Assembly (NCBI GenBank): GCA_004835665.1
Contig: RBKR01000029.1
Coordinates: 186,001 to 250,000 of the forward strand
Direction of reading: 5' to 3'
DNA length: 64,000 nt
From: Phoma sp. XZ068
Taxonomy: Eukaryota > Ascomycota > Dothideomycetes > Pleosporales > Didymellaceae
Each line of letters opens with the position of its first letter. Position 1 is the first letter of the stretch. The notes under the pieces were generated by a model. That model worked only from the letters and a program-made list of their open reading frames with translations, did not search any database and was not told where the DNA came from. Below are positions 20,777-30,914 of this stretch, piece by piece. The translations under genes and the position numbers were made by a program.

Positions 20777-23700
20777 ATGATGACACAACGATCGCTAGCG
20801 ACATCTGCCGTCGAATGCGCGAGGCTTTTCAGCAACCTCTCCTTTCTGCTTGTGAGCGAAGAGCGAGAGATACGCACCACGTTGTCCCAGCCTTCGGTCG
20901 AAGATCAAAGCGAGCGATACAAGATATGGGCTGGAAATTTGGGCGCATTCCAGCGACTACCGGTTACTTCATCACTCGACTACCGCTTAAGGGAGTCTCC
21001 AAAGGTGGCCGCACAGGTGCAGGAACTTCTCGAAGATCTGCAACGTGCGCTGCAAAGAGTCTCCGCAATTGCATCCGGGGAACTACCGAACCGCGTTGCT
21101 GAACCAGACAACTTTGAGGATGAGGAAGACGAACCCGAAGAAGACTCAGACGGCTCTCAGGACGGGTTCGACGACAATGCCTTGGTCGAGGTAAACAGAA
21201 ACGAGCAAGCGCATCAACTTTCCGAGGCGGAGGAACTATTCAAAAGTGTAACAGAAACCCTCACTAGTCTCTTTCGCATCTCAATCATCATTCGCAAAGC
21301 CAGTCCGCGTGACCGATTTGCCAAAGCTTTGGCAGCGCAACAAGACCCTTACGATGCCCGGTTTGATATCAGTCACGTCTGCCATAAGTTCCCGGTATTG
21401 AGAACCAAGGAGAAGGAGTGGTTAAAGGAGCGAGTGGGGAAAGCCATCACTCAACGAAGGCAGTACCTCCGCTATGCTCGTGATCATAGGGACAAACTCG
21501 CCAAGGAGCCTGAGGATTTGTGGCAGCCAGATGATGTTGGCCTAAAGGCAACCCTTTTGCCCGTGCTACCTCAGGCTAACAAAACTAACTTCACAAAACC
21601 TGCCAGCACGTTGGCGCCAACTACTGCCTCTACCCTTCTTCATCTGAACGAAATCGCAGCCCCGGAAATAGACTTCCAAGACAATCAATCCCAAACGTCG
21701 TACGCCGTCTCCGTTGGCGAGCACGACGATGAATCTCAGCTGCAGCTCCCCAGTCTGGTCTTGGTTTCAAAAGGTGCAACCACATTCGAGTGTCCACTTT
21801 GCTGGACTATACAAGACATTCGAAAAGAAAGTGTGTGGCATAAGCATGGATTTGGAGACCTAAAGCCTTACGTGTGTACGTTCGAAGACTGCGATATTAA
21901 ACTCTTCTCAGACCGGCGAGAGTGGTTCGAGCACGAGCTGTTACATCACCGAGCGCAATGGCACTGCGATTTCTGCGGGAAGGAAGACTTCCGCTCGTTG
22001 AAAATATTCGAAGACCACATTCTTACTCGTCACATGTCAAATATGACGATTGATCAGATTCATGCACTGAGTGAGGCTAGCAGACGTTTCGTCGATCGCA
22101 TCCCTGCTTTAGAATGTCCTTTCTGTCACGAGTGGGAGGCCAAACTTCGGCTGGCAAATCCGAATATCGCAGCCGATGAGATCGTTGTAGTTACTCCCAT
22201 ACAGTTCAGGAATCACGTCGGAGCTCACATGCAACAACTTGCATTGTTCTCAATCCCGCGAGGGTTCCTAGAAGACGACGCAGATACAAAATCGGTGAAT
22301 AGCTTAGGTAACCCTCAGTTGAGTGTTACTGGGCTACGCAAAGCTAAGATGACCCTCGAATTTGGCTCTCCAGAAGATGCTTTGAAAGAGCTCCAAGTCC
22401 TTTGTGAACAGACTCCCAATGACGCGGAAGTGCACTTATTACTCAGCAAAGGTTATCATGAAATCGGAAATGAGATTGCTGCGCTTGAACATAGTGGGAG
22501 AGCTCAAGACTTGGAAGCACTGGCTAAAGGAGAGATACCATTGGTTCAGCTCCCAGACTTTGAAAATCAACTCTCGAATGCTTACACCGACAAACCCAAA
22601 GAATATACTCAAATAGAGAGTCTTTCGGACGCACTCTCAGCGTCTGAAGACCGACTCCCAGATCTTGACATTGAGATTATCGAAGTGCAGGAGAACAAGA
22701 CTCGCAAGAAGGAACAGGAGATAGAGACTCGCAAGAAGGAAGAAGAGATAGAGACTCGCAAGAAGGAAGAAGAGATAGAGACTCGCAAGAAGGAACTTGG
22801 AGCATACCATCCTGGCACGCTCGCCAGCACTGAAAGCCTTGGGCGAATGCTAGAGGGGCAATTCATGTACGAAGAGGCAGAAGCAATGTATAAAAAGGCG
22901 CTGGAAGGACATGAAAAGGTGTCTGGACCGGAGCACTCAGACACGCTTACCAGCATCAGCAACCTTATAAGGGTGCTTATCTCACAGAGAAAGTACGAGG
23001 AGGCAGAAGCCATGTATCGACAAGCGCTGGAATGGTATGAGAAGGTGTTTGGACCAGATCATCCTAACGCACTCGCTAGTGTTAGCAACCTTGGGGTAAT
23101 ACTAGAAAGGCAGGGAAAGTACGAAGAGGCAGAAGCAATGTACAGACGAGTGGGGGAAGGATATGAGAGGGTGCTTGGGCCAAACCATCCTGACATACTT
23201 AATACAATCAGCAAATTGGGCAATCTCTTTAGGATTCAAGGACGGCTTGAAGAGGCAGAGGATGTGTATAAGCGGGCACTGCATCGCTATGAGAAGGCAT
23301 ACGGATCAGAACATCCAGAAACGCTTGGCATACTCAACAAGTTAGGGACCATCTATAAGGACCAGAGAAAGCTTAGCGAGGCAGAGGAGATGTACCGGCG
23401 GGTACTGCAAGGTTACGAGAAGCAATATGGACCAATTTCGATATCAACGCTTGACACAGTCAATGATTTCGGCGTTCTGCATAAGGACCAAGGAAGGCTT
23501 GAAGAGGCAGAGGAGATGTACAAGCGGGCACTGCAAAGTTTCGAGAAGGAATCAGGGCCATGGGATACGAGAAAAATTGAAATACTCGAGGATTTGGGCA
23601 ATATCTACAAAGACCAAGGACAAGTCAACAAGGCCGAGCAGATGTACAGGCAGGCACTGCAAGGATATGAGAAGAAATTTGGACCAGAGCACAAAGAAAC

Positions 23701-23779
23701 GCTTGATATACTCAACAAGTTGAGCAGCCTCTACCAGGACCAGAAGGGAAGCGGAGAAGACATACCAAAAAGCTCTTAG
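20777..23779 (+). CDS. C2H2 zinc-finger and kinesin-light-chain-type TPR protein
   Basis: Single exon of 1000 residues. Residues 1-300 are mostly helical, interrupted by a strongly acidic stretch (DEEDEPEEDSDG, about 115-140). A cysteine/histidine region at about 336-490 has several C2H2-like fingers: CPLCWTIQDIRKESVWHKH, CTFEDCDIKLFSDRREWFEH, CDFCGKEDFRSLKIFEDH and a spaced CPFCHEWEAK...HVGAH. This arrangement is common in fungal proteins with NLR-like architectures. A charged linker has four copies of ETRKKEEEI-like units (about 641-674). Seven 42-residue TPRs of the kinesin-light-chain type follow (674-988), each with a pattern like YEEAEAMYRQALEWYEKVFG then HPNALAS. No NACHT or NB-ARC motif is present between the parts. 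Probably a protein-interaction scaffold or sensor; function unknown. Divergent from the DUF7580 gene. Confidence 0.8.
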   Translation: MMTQRSLATSAVECARLFSNLSFLLVSEEREIRTTLSQPSVEDQSERYKIWAGNLGAFQRLPVTSSLDYRLRESPKVAAQVQELLEDLQRALQRVSAIASGELPNRVAEPDNFEDEEDEPEEDSDGSQDGFDDNALVEVNRNEQAHQLSEAEELFKSVTETLTSLFRISIIIRKASPRDRFAKALAAQQDPYDARFDISHVCHKFPVLRTKEKEWLKERVGKAITQRRQYLRYARDHRDKLAKEPEDLWQPDDVGLKATLLPVLPQANKTNFTKPASTLAPTTASTLLHLNEIAAPEIDFQDNQSQTSYAVSVGEHDDESQLQLPSLVLVSKGATTFECPLCWTIQDIRKESVWHKHGFGDLKPYVCTFEDCDIKLFSDRREWFEHELLHHRAQWHCDFCGKEDFRSLKIFEDHILTRHMSNMTIDQIHALSEASRRFVDRIPALECPFCHEWEAKLRLANPNIAADEIVVVTPIQFRNHVGAHMQQLALFSIPRGFLEDDADTKSVNSLGNPQLSVTGLRKAKMTLEFGSPEDALKELQVLCEQTPNDAEVHLLLSKGYHEIGNEIAALEHSGRAQDLEALAKGEIPLVQLPDFENQLSNAYTDKPKEYTQIESLSDALSASEDRLPDLDIEIIEVQENKTRKKEQEIETRKKEEEIETRKKEEEIETRKKELGAYHPGTLASTESLGRMLEGQFMYEEAEAMYKKALEGHEKVSGPEHSDTLTSISNLIRVLISQRKYEEAEAMYRQALEWYEKVFGPDHPNALASVSNLGVILERQGKYEEAEAMYRRVGEGYERVLGPNHPDILNTISKLGNLFRIQGRLEEAEDVYKRALHRYEKAYGSEHPETLGILNKLGTIYKDQRKLSEAEEMYRRVLQGYEKQYGPISISTLDTVNDFGVLHKDQGRLEEAEEMYKRALQSFEKESGPWDTRKIEILEDLGNIYKDQGQVNKAEQMYRQALQGYEKKFGPEHKETLDILNKLSSLYQDQKGSGEDIPKSS
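22697..22795 (+). repeat. 27-bp coding minisatellite in the C2H2/TPR gene
   Basis: Nearly four copies of a 27-bp unit encoding the nine residues ETRKKEEEI; the second and third full copies are almost identical. The unit keeps frame and forms a highly charged helix between the finger and TPR regions. Confidence 0.88.
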
Positions 23780-24811
23780 TGGGTTCGACGAACGCCATTC
23801 CTACGAACACAAACGAGGTCATACGTCACGCCATGTTTTCGTAGACTATGAAGGTCAAACATATTACACGAGTTCTCTATCGTCTCTTCTGTATTGATTT
23901 TCCTCAAACAGATACATATCTCGTTGCAAAGATCGAATTCAGCTCTCATTAAAAAGCTAGATTTTCGCACTGAGTTATGCTGCACCAAAGCTCTCTACTA
24001 GCCTTACACATGGGCAAACATTTCAAGGCCACCCCAAATTCGTCTGGCAAAATAATAATGCAATCCACGCTCGTAACGTGACACATCTTTCAGCCTACCT
24101 TCAACGGGAGCTGGTCTCACAAACACTGTATTGCTGACATCAGCGACGAAACAAATCGAACTGCAAGCACAGTACACACCCTGGCATTAAGCGGTAATAA
24201 TTACCAACTGGTTCTTCTATGCTGACTACTTCCCCAGAATACTATACTAGCAAGGCGATGCATCCTACCACGCATCCTACCGGCTATTCTTACCTTCACT
24301 CACTCTCACAAACCCCACAGTCTGCTGTTCTCGAACATTCTACTCGTATTCTCTCCAATCACACAGCCCTTCCACACACACCTGAGCAGCCTCACTACCC
24401 ATCACTTCAACGATTTGCTCCAGAATATCGATGCAGGCTTTATTGCAGCCTCGTCCAAATCCGACTCTTTCAGCCTAGACTAGGCCAAAAGAGGGAAATG
24501 CTAAGGCTGTGCACGCGGTCATGTGCCAGGCTGCACGCCATGGTTTGCTGAGCTGTCACACACCGTCGGTCTCCCCGAGCTGGGTAAAAACCAGGCATAA
24601 AGGCGGCCCTGCCCTCGTCCTGCCTGAGAACTGATTGTAGCGGGCAGTTGCGATTTCGAGGACGCGGGGTTGCAAGGAGGATCTGTGACTTTGTCTGTAG
24701 GGAGGACTGTGTGACTTTGTGTCGCTTGGGAAGTACGCGGAGAACTTGGAAGTTAGGGTTGAAGGATAGGCTGAGGGATTTAGGAAGGGTGCAGCGGTCA
24801 AGTCTGGAACC
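23780..24811. other. 1.0-kb intergenic region
   Basis: Between the C2H2/TPR stop and a small membrane protein. Short open frames are low-complexity or lack domains. Nothing supported. Confidence 0.6.
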
Positions 24812-25147
24812 ATGCGGTCGAAAATCTCAGGTTTAACTGATAGATTTGTGGACAACTTTGACGAATACGGATGGCTCAAGAAAGTGCAGAAATTCTGGCT
24901 TTCTGGTATGACATTCATACCGGGAGTAATGACATTCCTAACTGCCATCTTGATCTTCACTGGAGTCGTTGTACTCATCGCCTTCGCTGGTGTAGCTGTG
25001 ATCAAATGGCGCGGAAAAACGGGTTGGTGTAGTCATGGGGTCGTGGTCAAGGAAAGGTCTAACACTGTGTTCAAGGGCGAAGGGAAGACGAAGAGACGGG
25101 TAATTCAGGCAACGGGGATAGACTTGGCGAAGCTGCGTCAAGCGTAG
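24812..25147 (+). CDS. Small putative membrane protein
   Basis: Open frame of 111 residues with one strong hydrophobic stretch of about 27 residues in the middle (FIPGVMTFLTAILIFTGVVV and onward to IAFAGVAVI), flanked by basic residues on its C-terminal side (KWRGK, EGKTKRR). The organisation suggests a single-pass or hairpin membrane protein with a basic cytosolic tail. No family is recognised. Coding status is uncertain: short frame, no TATA box and a competing antisense frame (24556-25005). The membrane segment in the middle of an otherwise hydrophilic protein is the main argument for it. Confidence 0.4.
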   Translation: MRSKISGLTDRFVDNFDEYGWLKKVQKFWLSGMTFIPGVMTFLTAILIFTGVVVLIAFAGVAVIKWRGKTGWCSHGVVVKERSNTVFKGEGKTKRRVIQATGIDLAKLRQA

Positions 25148-25751
25148 AAATGGCCTAGTTGGTAGGCGGTTTGCAACACTACGCAAGTGATGGCGAACGA
25201 TAGACGGTTCAGAGACAGTCGGTGGACGGTTAGAAGGGGATGGTAGCTATATTGGGGGAGGACGGTAGCTGTAATGGAGGAGGGTAGTTGCTGTGTTGGA
25301 GGGAGGATGGTTGACGTTCAAGAGGAGGGATGCATATAGTTTCTACGCTAGGGCACGTCAAGAACCAAGCTGTGCAGATCTGCGCTTCACGTGGATATGA
25401 CAAGCTGCAGTCCTAGTGTAATAGATCTACAACAATGTTGCCCAGGCGACGTCGATCTCCCGACTGTGTCTTAATGCTGCAAGTGTGACAGCGAACATTT
25501 TTACATTTCCTCACGTTCATTCTGTTCATATCGAGGTTGCTACACACGAGATATTCACAACACAACGATCAGGATAAATGGAGTATTTTGTGCTAAGGTA
25601 CAGATCAAAATCTACACAGGGTGCTCCAGTTGCATCGCTGAAAATGGCAAAGACGTGAAACCCAGCCTAGTCCAGTTCCGGTGAGCATAAAGTTCATTAC
25701 TAGTGTACACCACAACGTTTCGTCCTCGTTCTTCAACACTAGTCAAAGCAT
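25148..25751. other. Intergenic region with a small minisatellite
   Basis: 604 bp between the small membrane protein and the malate dehydrogenase stop. Apart from a 22-bp tandem repeat near its left end, nothing is seen; the right part is the malate dehydrogenase 3' flank. Confidence 0.6.
25239..25327. repeat. Degenerate 22-bp tandem repeat
   Basis: Four units of 22-23 bp, of the form GAYGGTAGCTGTAWTGGAGGAG, at 25239-25260, 25261-25282, 25283-25305 and a decayed copy at 25306-25327. Confidence 0.75.
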
Positions 25752-27043
25752 TTACGGGTTCTCAGCGGCGAACTTGACACCCTTGTTGATGTTGCCCTTG
25801 AGGTCAGACAGGCAGACATCGAGGAGCTTCTGCTCGTAGTCGGTGATGGGGCCGACGGGGTGGATCTTCTCGACACCGTTGGGGCCGAGCTCGACGTTGG
25901 AGGCGAAGTACTCGACGCCCTGGTCCTTGTAGAGGGGAGAGTCGACGAAGGTGGGCTCGATGACGTTCTTCTGGCCCTGGGCGGCCTTGAGGAGCGACTC
26001 GGTGAAGCGGGCACCGGCCATGGCCATGGAGAGGGTGGCGGAACCGGCACCGTCCTTGGCCTTGACGACCTCGTCACCGCCGAACTGGACGCGGTTGACG
26101 TAGCTGTCGAGCTGCTCGCCAGACAGGTTGTAGCCGGACTGGGACAGGAGGGGGACGATGGTAGCACCGGAGTGGCCACCGACGACGGTGATGTTCTCGT
26201 TGGCGGGGTCGGTGTTCTTGAGCTGGGAGATGAAGCGCGAGGCACGGACAACGTCGAGGGTGGTGACACCGAAGAGACGCTTGGGGTTGTAGACACCCCT
26301 GGCCTTGAAGACCTCGGCGGTGATGGGGACGGTGGAGTTGACCTGCGTCAGTCAGTACAGAGCGGCGCTAGCTGCAGATTGGCGTGCGTACCGGGTTGGA
26401 GATGATGAGGATGTTGGCCTCGGGGGCGTGCTCGGCGGCGGCCTTGGCGAGGTCGCGGACGATGGAGGCGTTGGTGTTGAAGAGGTCGTCACGGGTCATG
26501 CCGGGCTTGCGGGGGACACCAGCGGGGATGACAACGATCTCAGCGCCCTTGAGGGCCTCGGCAAGACCGGAGGGAGTGGCATCGTGGCCGCGGACCTGCG
26601 ATGTCAGAAGCTGGAGGCGGAAGCTCAGCTGGGGCGGCATACCTCGCTCTTGGTGTTGATGTGGCCAATGTCGGCAGCGACGCCTGGAGAGCTGTCAGTA
26701 GGCGTTCGATGCGCGTATGTACTGCAATTGGCGTGTTGGCGTACCGGGGGCGAGGCGGATGTCGTAGAGCGAAAGCTTGGTGACACGAGGGTTGAGCTTG
26801 AGGAGCAGCGACAGCGGCTGGCCAATGCCACCGGCGGCACCGAGGACGGTGACCTTGGAGGACTACAGGCGACTACGTCAGCGCAAGCCGTCTCAATGGC
26901 AGCAATGGCAGCTATGAGCGTGTCCGAGCAGCCGCAAAAAGCTGTTGAACAGCCTCGGCGCTGCGGAAAGTGCGTACCTGGCGGGCCGACGCGGAGAAGG
27001 CGCGGCGCTGGGCCTGGGCGAAAGCGTTCCTGGCAGCGAACAT
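25752..27043 (-). CDS. MDH1: Malate dehydrogenase, mitochondrial
   Basis: Oxidises malate to oxaloacetate with NAD in the TCA cycle and takes part in the malate shuttle. Five exons: 27043-26978, 26862-26745, 26683-26643, 26595-26392 and 26342-25752; all junctions keep frame and give 339 residues, the family's usual length. The first exon is a complete 22-residue mitochondrial presequence (MFAARNAFAQAQRRAFSASA). The second starts with the NAD-binding loop VTVLGAAGGIGQPLSLLL. Substrate-binding arginines lie in AGVPRKPGMTRDDL, and the catalytic histidine in TVVGGHSGATIVPLLSQ. The C-terminus is conserved to the end. With five exons in 1.3 kb it is the most intron-rich gene here; introns are 115, 61, 47 and 49 bp. 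The presequence sits alone in exon 1, so exon skipping could in principle alter targeting. Confidence 0.96.
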
Positions 27044-27451
27044 GATGGATGTGATGGGTACGAGGGGAGATGGACTCGGCTGGACAATGCAGATGGTTGA
27101 TGGTGGAGGTGCGAGAGATTTGCTATGAGAGCATCACGCGCCAAGCCGTCAGTGCTCCTGTTGTCGGACACACGGCGAGCTGTCAGCCCCACACCTCGCT
27201 TCGCTCAGCGAATCCACCCGTCGCCCGCAACTTAAGCTCTTACCCCTCTATCTTCTTGAGGTGAAGGTTCTACTTGTTTGATTGAGCTCAGTTACTGTAG
27301 GCAGGCAGAAACTCATATTTCAGAGCCTCGGAGCTTTCGCCGGCTGTACCTAGTAGCTTGCCAGAGCTGAGCTGGTGTGGAGCCAAGACGAAAACAAACC
27401 CGAGAAAGTTTGTTTGGTATTTATATACTAGTATTTCAACCTGATATTTGT
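27044..27451. other. Malate dehydrogenase upstream region
   Basis: 408 bp between the malate dehydrogenase start and the stop of the F-box-like gene. It holds the malate dehydrogenase promoter; no discrete element can be assigned with confidence. Confidence 0.5.
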
Positions 27452-28438
27452 TCACGCATCAAATGATATCGCCTGCCACTCCTTCCTCTTGCGTTTTCTC
27501 TCACCGCTCCACCTCTCCAGCCACACCCGTCCAGAGTTATCCAATTCGTCCTGCACGACCATCCTCTTCTTGGCAAACCTCCTCATCGCCAGATCCATCA
27601 CCTCCTGCACAAACCGCACAACACGTCTATCCCCCTGCGTCCCCACTTCCCCATCTCTCAACTCCACATTCAACCACCTAGGCGGCACTATGCTCCTCTC
27701 CCCAGTCCACGCCCTCATCCACGCCAACACAGCACCCACTCTCTCCTCTACCATAGCCTGCCTCCCCACAACATCCTTTTCATCAATATCACAAAGATCC
27801 CTAAAAAACTCCCTCCTCAACTCCCTCTCCAAACTGTAATACCTCGCACTATACACCCTCAACCTTGGAAAGTATTTCTTCACAATATACGCCTCCGAAA
27901 CAACATGCTCCCACATCGCCCACACCTCATCCACCTCCAGCTCCTCGCCACGGAACAGCGGCGTGTAGTCGTGATACATCTTGTACACCGACGTAATGCA
28001 ACTCGCTGGCCCACTGGGGAAAACGCGTAAAAACCCGTGAAGCATGTGTTCCGTGTGGTGCACTTTTCGCCTGTGGAAGCTGCGCGAGGGGATTTCGATG
28101 ATGCTCGTGTGAAAGAGCATTGCCCTTGCCTCATCGTGGATTTGGCGCGCGGTGAGGAGTAAAGGTAGGTGTGATGGGGGACGAGAAGATCGCGTCCATC
28201 GTTTCTGCGCGTGGAGTGCGTGGTGTGTGTATTGTAGGCCGCGAGGGGGGAAGGTAAGTGCGTAGATTTCATCGCGGAGTTCTCGTGGTAGCGCGAGGAA
28301 GCGAAATGGTGTGTCTGGTGAGTCTGTTCGGGGGGTGAAGATTGGATCCCTGTGGATGATTGGATCGATGTGAGTGACTTGCGTCTCTGGCCATTGGAAG
28401 TCTGGCGGGAGTGGTGTCCAAGGGTTGCATTTCACCAT
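27452..28438 (-). CDS. F-box-like (2EXR-type) fungal protein
   Basis: Single exon, 328 residues. After a proline-rich N-terminus comes FRFLALPRELRDEIYALTF at about 46-64, the LPxELRxxIY pattern of fungal F-box-like and 2EXR proteins. Next is the usual companion segment LPLLLTARQIHDEARAMLFH, the position where these families have LLxxxRQIHxEA. The rest is helical with charged residues (RELRREFFRDLCDIDEKD) and ends in a basic stretch (GERKRKRKEW). Such proteins are presumed substrate adaptors for SCF ubiquitin ligases, though many lack proof of Skp1 binding. No partner can be inferred from the neighbours. Confidence 0.72.
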   Translation of the reverse strand: MVKCNPWTPLPPDFQWPETQVTHIDPIIHRDPIFTPRTDSPDTPFRFLALPRELRDEIYALTFPPRGLQYTHHALHAQKRWTRSSRPPSHLPLLLTARQIHDEARAMLFHTSIIEIPSRSFHRRKVHHTEHMLHGFLRVFPSGPASCITSVYKMYHDYTPLFRGEELEVDEVWAMWEHVVSEAYIVKKYFPRLRVYSARYYSLERELRREFFRDLCDIDEKDVVGRQAMVEERVGAVLAWMRAWTGERSIVPPRWLNVELRDGEVGTQGDRRVVRFVQEVMDLAMRRFAKKRMVVQDELDNSGRVWLERWSGERKRKRKEWQAISFDA

Positions 28439-29151
28439 TTTCGAGCACTTCGAGGTTGGTATGGCGGTGGACGCGGGTGGTGTATTGTGTTCGCCATACT
28501 GAATACTACAGAGATACTTATGGATACTTGAGAAAGTCTTTGAGTCAATCGTGTATACCCTTTGGGACTTTGATAATGCTATACATGCTCTAGCGCGTTG
28601 CCGGTACGAAGCATGAAGGTTGACTCACCACAACGGCCTCTCATTGGTCAGAATCAACCAGCAGAGCGACTGCGCCCTTTCTGCTGTGGCTGGGTGACTA
28701 CACTGACAGTTGACTTGGGGCTCAGTAGATGCTCAATCCACTCAACAGTTTTCAGTAAATGCACTGCACACACGATTGTGGATCTCTCGACTAGGTGAGA
28801 ATAGCTCGACTGTAATGGTTCGATAGATGTAGAGTTAGAAGTACTCTACTCTGAGGTATTCTACTCTTACGTATGTAACAATTTTGCAATAGAACCGCCA
28901 AACGCCAACGCTGTATACCCAACAAAAGAAAGATGTCGGCGATTGCCACAAGAGAACGAAAGGCTACACGCCCTGAAGATAAATACAAAGAAAGAGACCG
29001 TAGTCTGCCACGACCACCAACAGACGTCTCTCCGACATCGAGTAAACGCCGCTAGGAAGTGATGTTGCTGCTGAACAAGGCGTCGACTGCCATCCAGCTA
29101 TCCAAAACCCCAGATCAAGGCCGGTAGTGTGCACTGCATCCAGTGCGTAGT
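28439..29151. other. 0.7-kb intergenic region
   Basis: Promoter of the F-box-like gene at the left and the 3' flank of the small Cys/Arg protein at the right. No gene or repeat seen. Confidence 0.6.
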
Positions 29152-29562
29152 CTAATACTCAGACCAGTGACACTTCTCCCCCACCTTCTCAAACTGCGTC
29201 GCCCTCATCACCCTCCGCCTCGCACGCTCCTCCCTCCCAAAGCAGCAAAACAGGCGCGCAAACCCGCTGCGCTTCCGCGGAACAAGGCCGTCGAGAAGCG
29301 TATCGCTGGTCGAGTCGTTTGACGTCGACGATGCGGGGCTGAGGGGAATAGTCGCGTTGATGAAGATCAGCGAGTCGCGGTTGCGATGCCGTGTGTCTGG
29401 TGTGCGCTGAGAATCGCTGGCGAGAGTTTCTGATGATGATGATGGTGTGGAAGAGGTGGAGTTGTGGGTTGAGAAGGATGTATCCAATGGGGAGAGCATT
29501 TGGCGGGTTGCGCGTGGTGATTGTGGTAAGCCAGTTGGCTTTTCTTGTGTGAAGGATGACAT
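29152..29562 (-). CDS. Small Ser-rich protein with a C-terminal Cys-Cys/poly-Arg segment
   Basis: Open frame of 136 residues from MSSFTQEKPTGL. Residues 10-85 are Ser/Thr/Pro-rich and likely disordered (STHNSTSSTPSSSSETLASD). A compact, conserved-looking C-terminal part follows: LLDGLVPRKRSGFARLFCCF and then GREERARRRVMRATQFEKVG. The adjacent cysteines beside basic residues could be a palmitoylation and membrane-contact site; this is inference. No family recognised. The frame has in-frame codons upstream of the chosen ATG, but those residues look non-coding. Confidence 0.5.
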   Translation of the reverse strand: MSSFTQEKPTGLPQSPRATRQMLSPLDTSFSTHNSTSSTPSSSSETLASDSQRTPDTRHRNRDSLIFINATIPLSPASSTSNDSTSDTLLDGLVPRKRSGFARLFCCFGREERARRRVMRATQFEKVGEKCHWSEY

Positions 29563-30914
29563 TTTGGGTAGATAGATTTGATGTACAGTCGATTGAATTG
29601 GTAGTTGAGGAAGAGTGTTTCCAAGATGCAAAGTCGAGTTTCCAAACAACAATCGCAGGCCTGAAATGTGAGCAAGGCTAGGCTTATATCAAGAGAAACA
29701 GTGTTTGCAAAGTAAGGATCGCTCCAGGCGTGTGTAAAGAAAGTGATTGTTTATGCCGTCGTGCGACCTGCGGTGACCGGTGTATATGATGTTCAGGGGG
29801 GCAACCCGCGCTAGGGCCGACTGCACGCTGCGAGGTGTGCAAGGGTGCGCGGGGCCTCGCACATCCGTGACCACGAAACTGTTCCGCGAGCTGTACGTCT
29901 GACGCAAGGGAACCTGTTACCAGTCTGTGGTTGCTGAGGTCTCGATACCTATTTTTCTTCATGCCACGGATGCAGAGGCTCCGCGCGCAACTGTTTGGAA
30001 GGTATCGTTTCTTGAGCGTGTTCGCAGCATGCACATTCATGAGGTTCTGAAACCAAAGCTCTCTTCATGCGGCAAGGTTAAGATTCCCTCTGAAGATCAC
30101 CTGGCCCGGGCGTGATGAGCAGGCACCAAGGCGTTTCTCGGAAAACGAGGTAGCAGGGTCGCTGGTTGGGTCGCTGGTGTTGGTTTTCGGCCTACGCCCC
30201 TTGAAACGCCAGCAACGTCGCATGTTTGGTGGAAACGAACGCCCAATTGCTCGAGTCCGTTGCATTAAGGCCGAATTCTCCATCTCAGCCGCTGTCTGTT
30301 GTTAATAGCAGGCCATCTCCGTTGCTTCATGCGAAACGATTAAGAGGAGATGCTGCGATAAGATGGCTTAATATGTGTCAACGCAAGGTCGAGCTTTGAC
30401 AGTCTTGGAAAGGGTGCAGTGAGGGATCGCAGCTTAGCACCACTCGCACATACTCTCTGAAGGCTGCCTGACTTACAGGGATGAAAGTTTATTGGATTTG
30501 ATCGTCAAAAGGCCGAGGATAGAGGACTGATGGTAGCGGCGCAGCATATCGCGCTGTAACCTCACTCGCAACACCCAATAAGTTATTCCCTGCGACGCAG
30601 CTTGGTGACCCCTTTCGACGATCGTCTTGTGCGGAGTTTTTCTCACACCCATCTGCAAACATATTTCCGAGGCCATACACGGTAGAGTACATGGTCAGCA
30701 TGACGAGGTGGCTATGTTCAGCTGAAGATCGCCATTCTCGCGATTGTGGTGGCTTTGCTACTGTTAGTGACGACCAATCCAGTTGCACAGCGTCTGCATG
30801 CCCTGCATACTGGCCCGTATCTGCAAGTCAGGTGTATTTGAACGACTCTGCTTACCGTCTATCGCTGCGGCAACTGTTTGTGCGCTCTATGCTCACCTTC
30901 CACCACCGCAGCCC
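29563..30914. other. 1.35-kb intergenic region
   Basis: Lies between two divergent genes, so it should hold both promoters. Short open frames on both strands have no domains. No repeat or RNA gene recognised. Confidence 0.6.

Noticed and set aside
24556..25005. 149-codon minus-strand frame
   Set aside because: Overlaps the small membrane protein; Ser/Pro-rich with no domain. The plus-strand frame with a membrane segment is the better, though weak, candidate.
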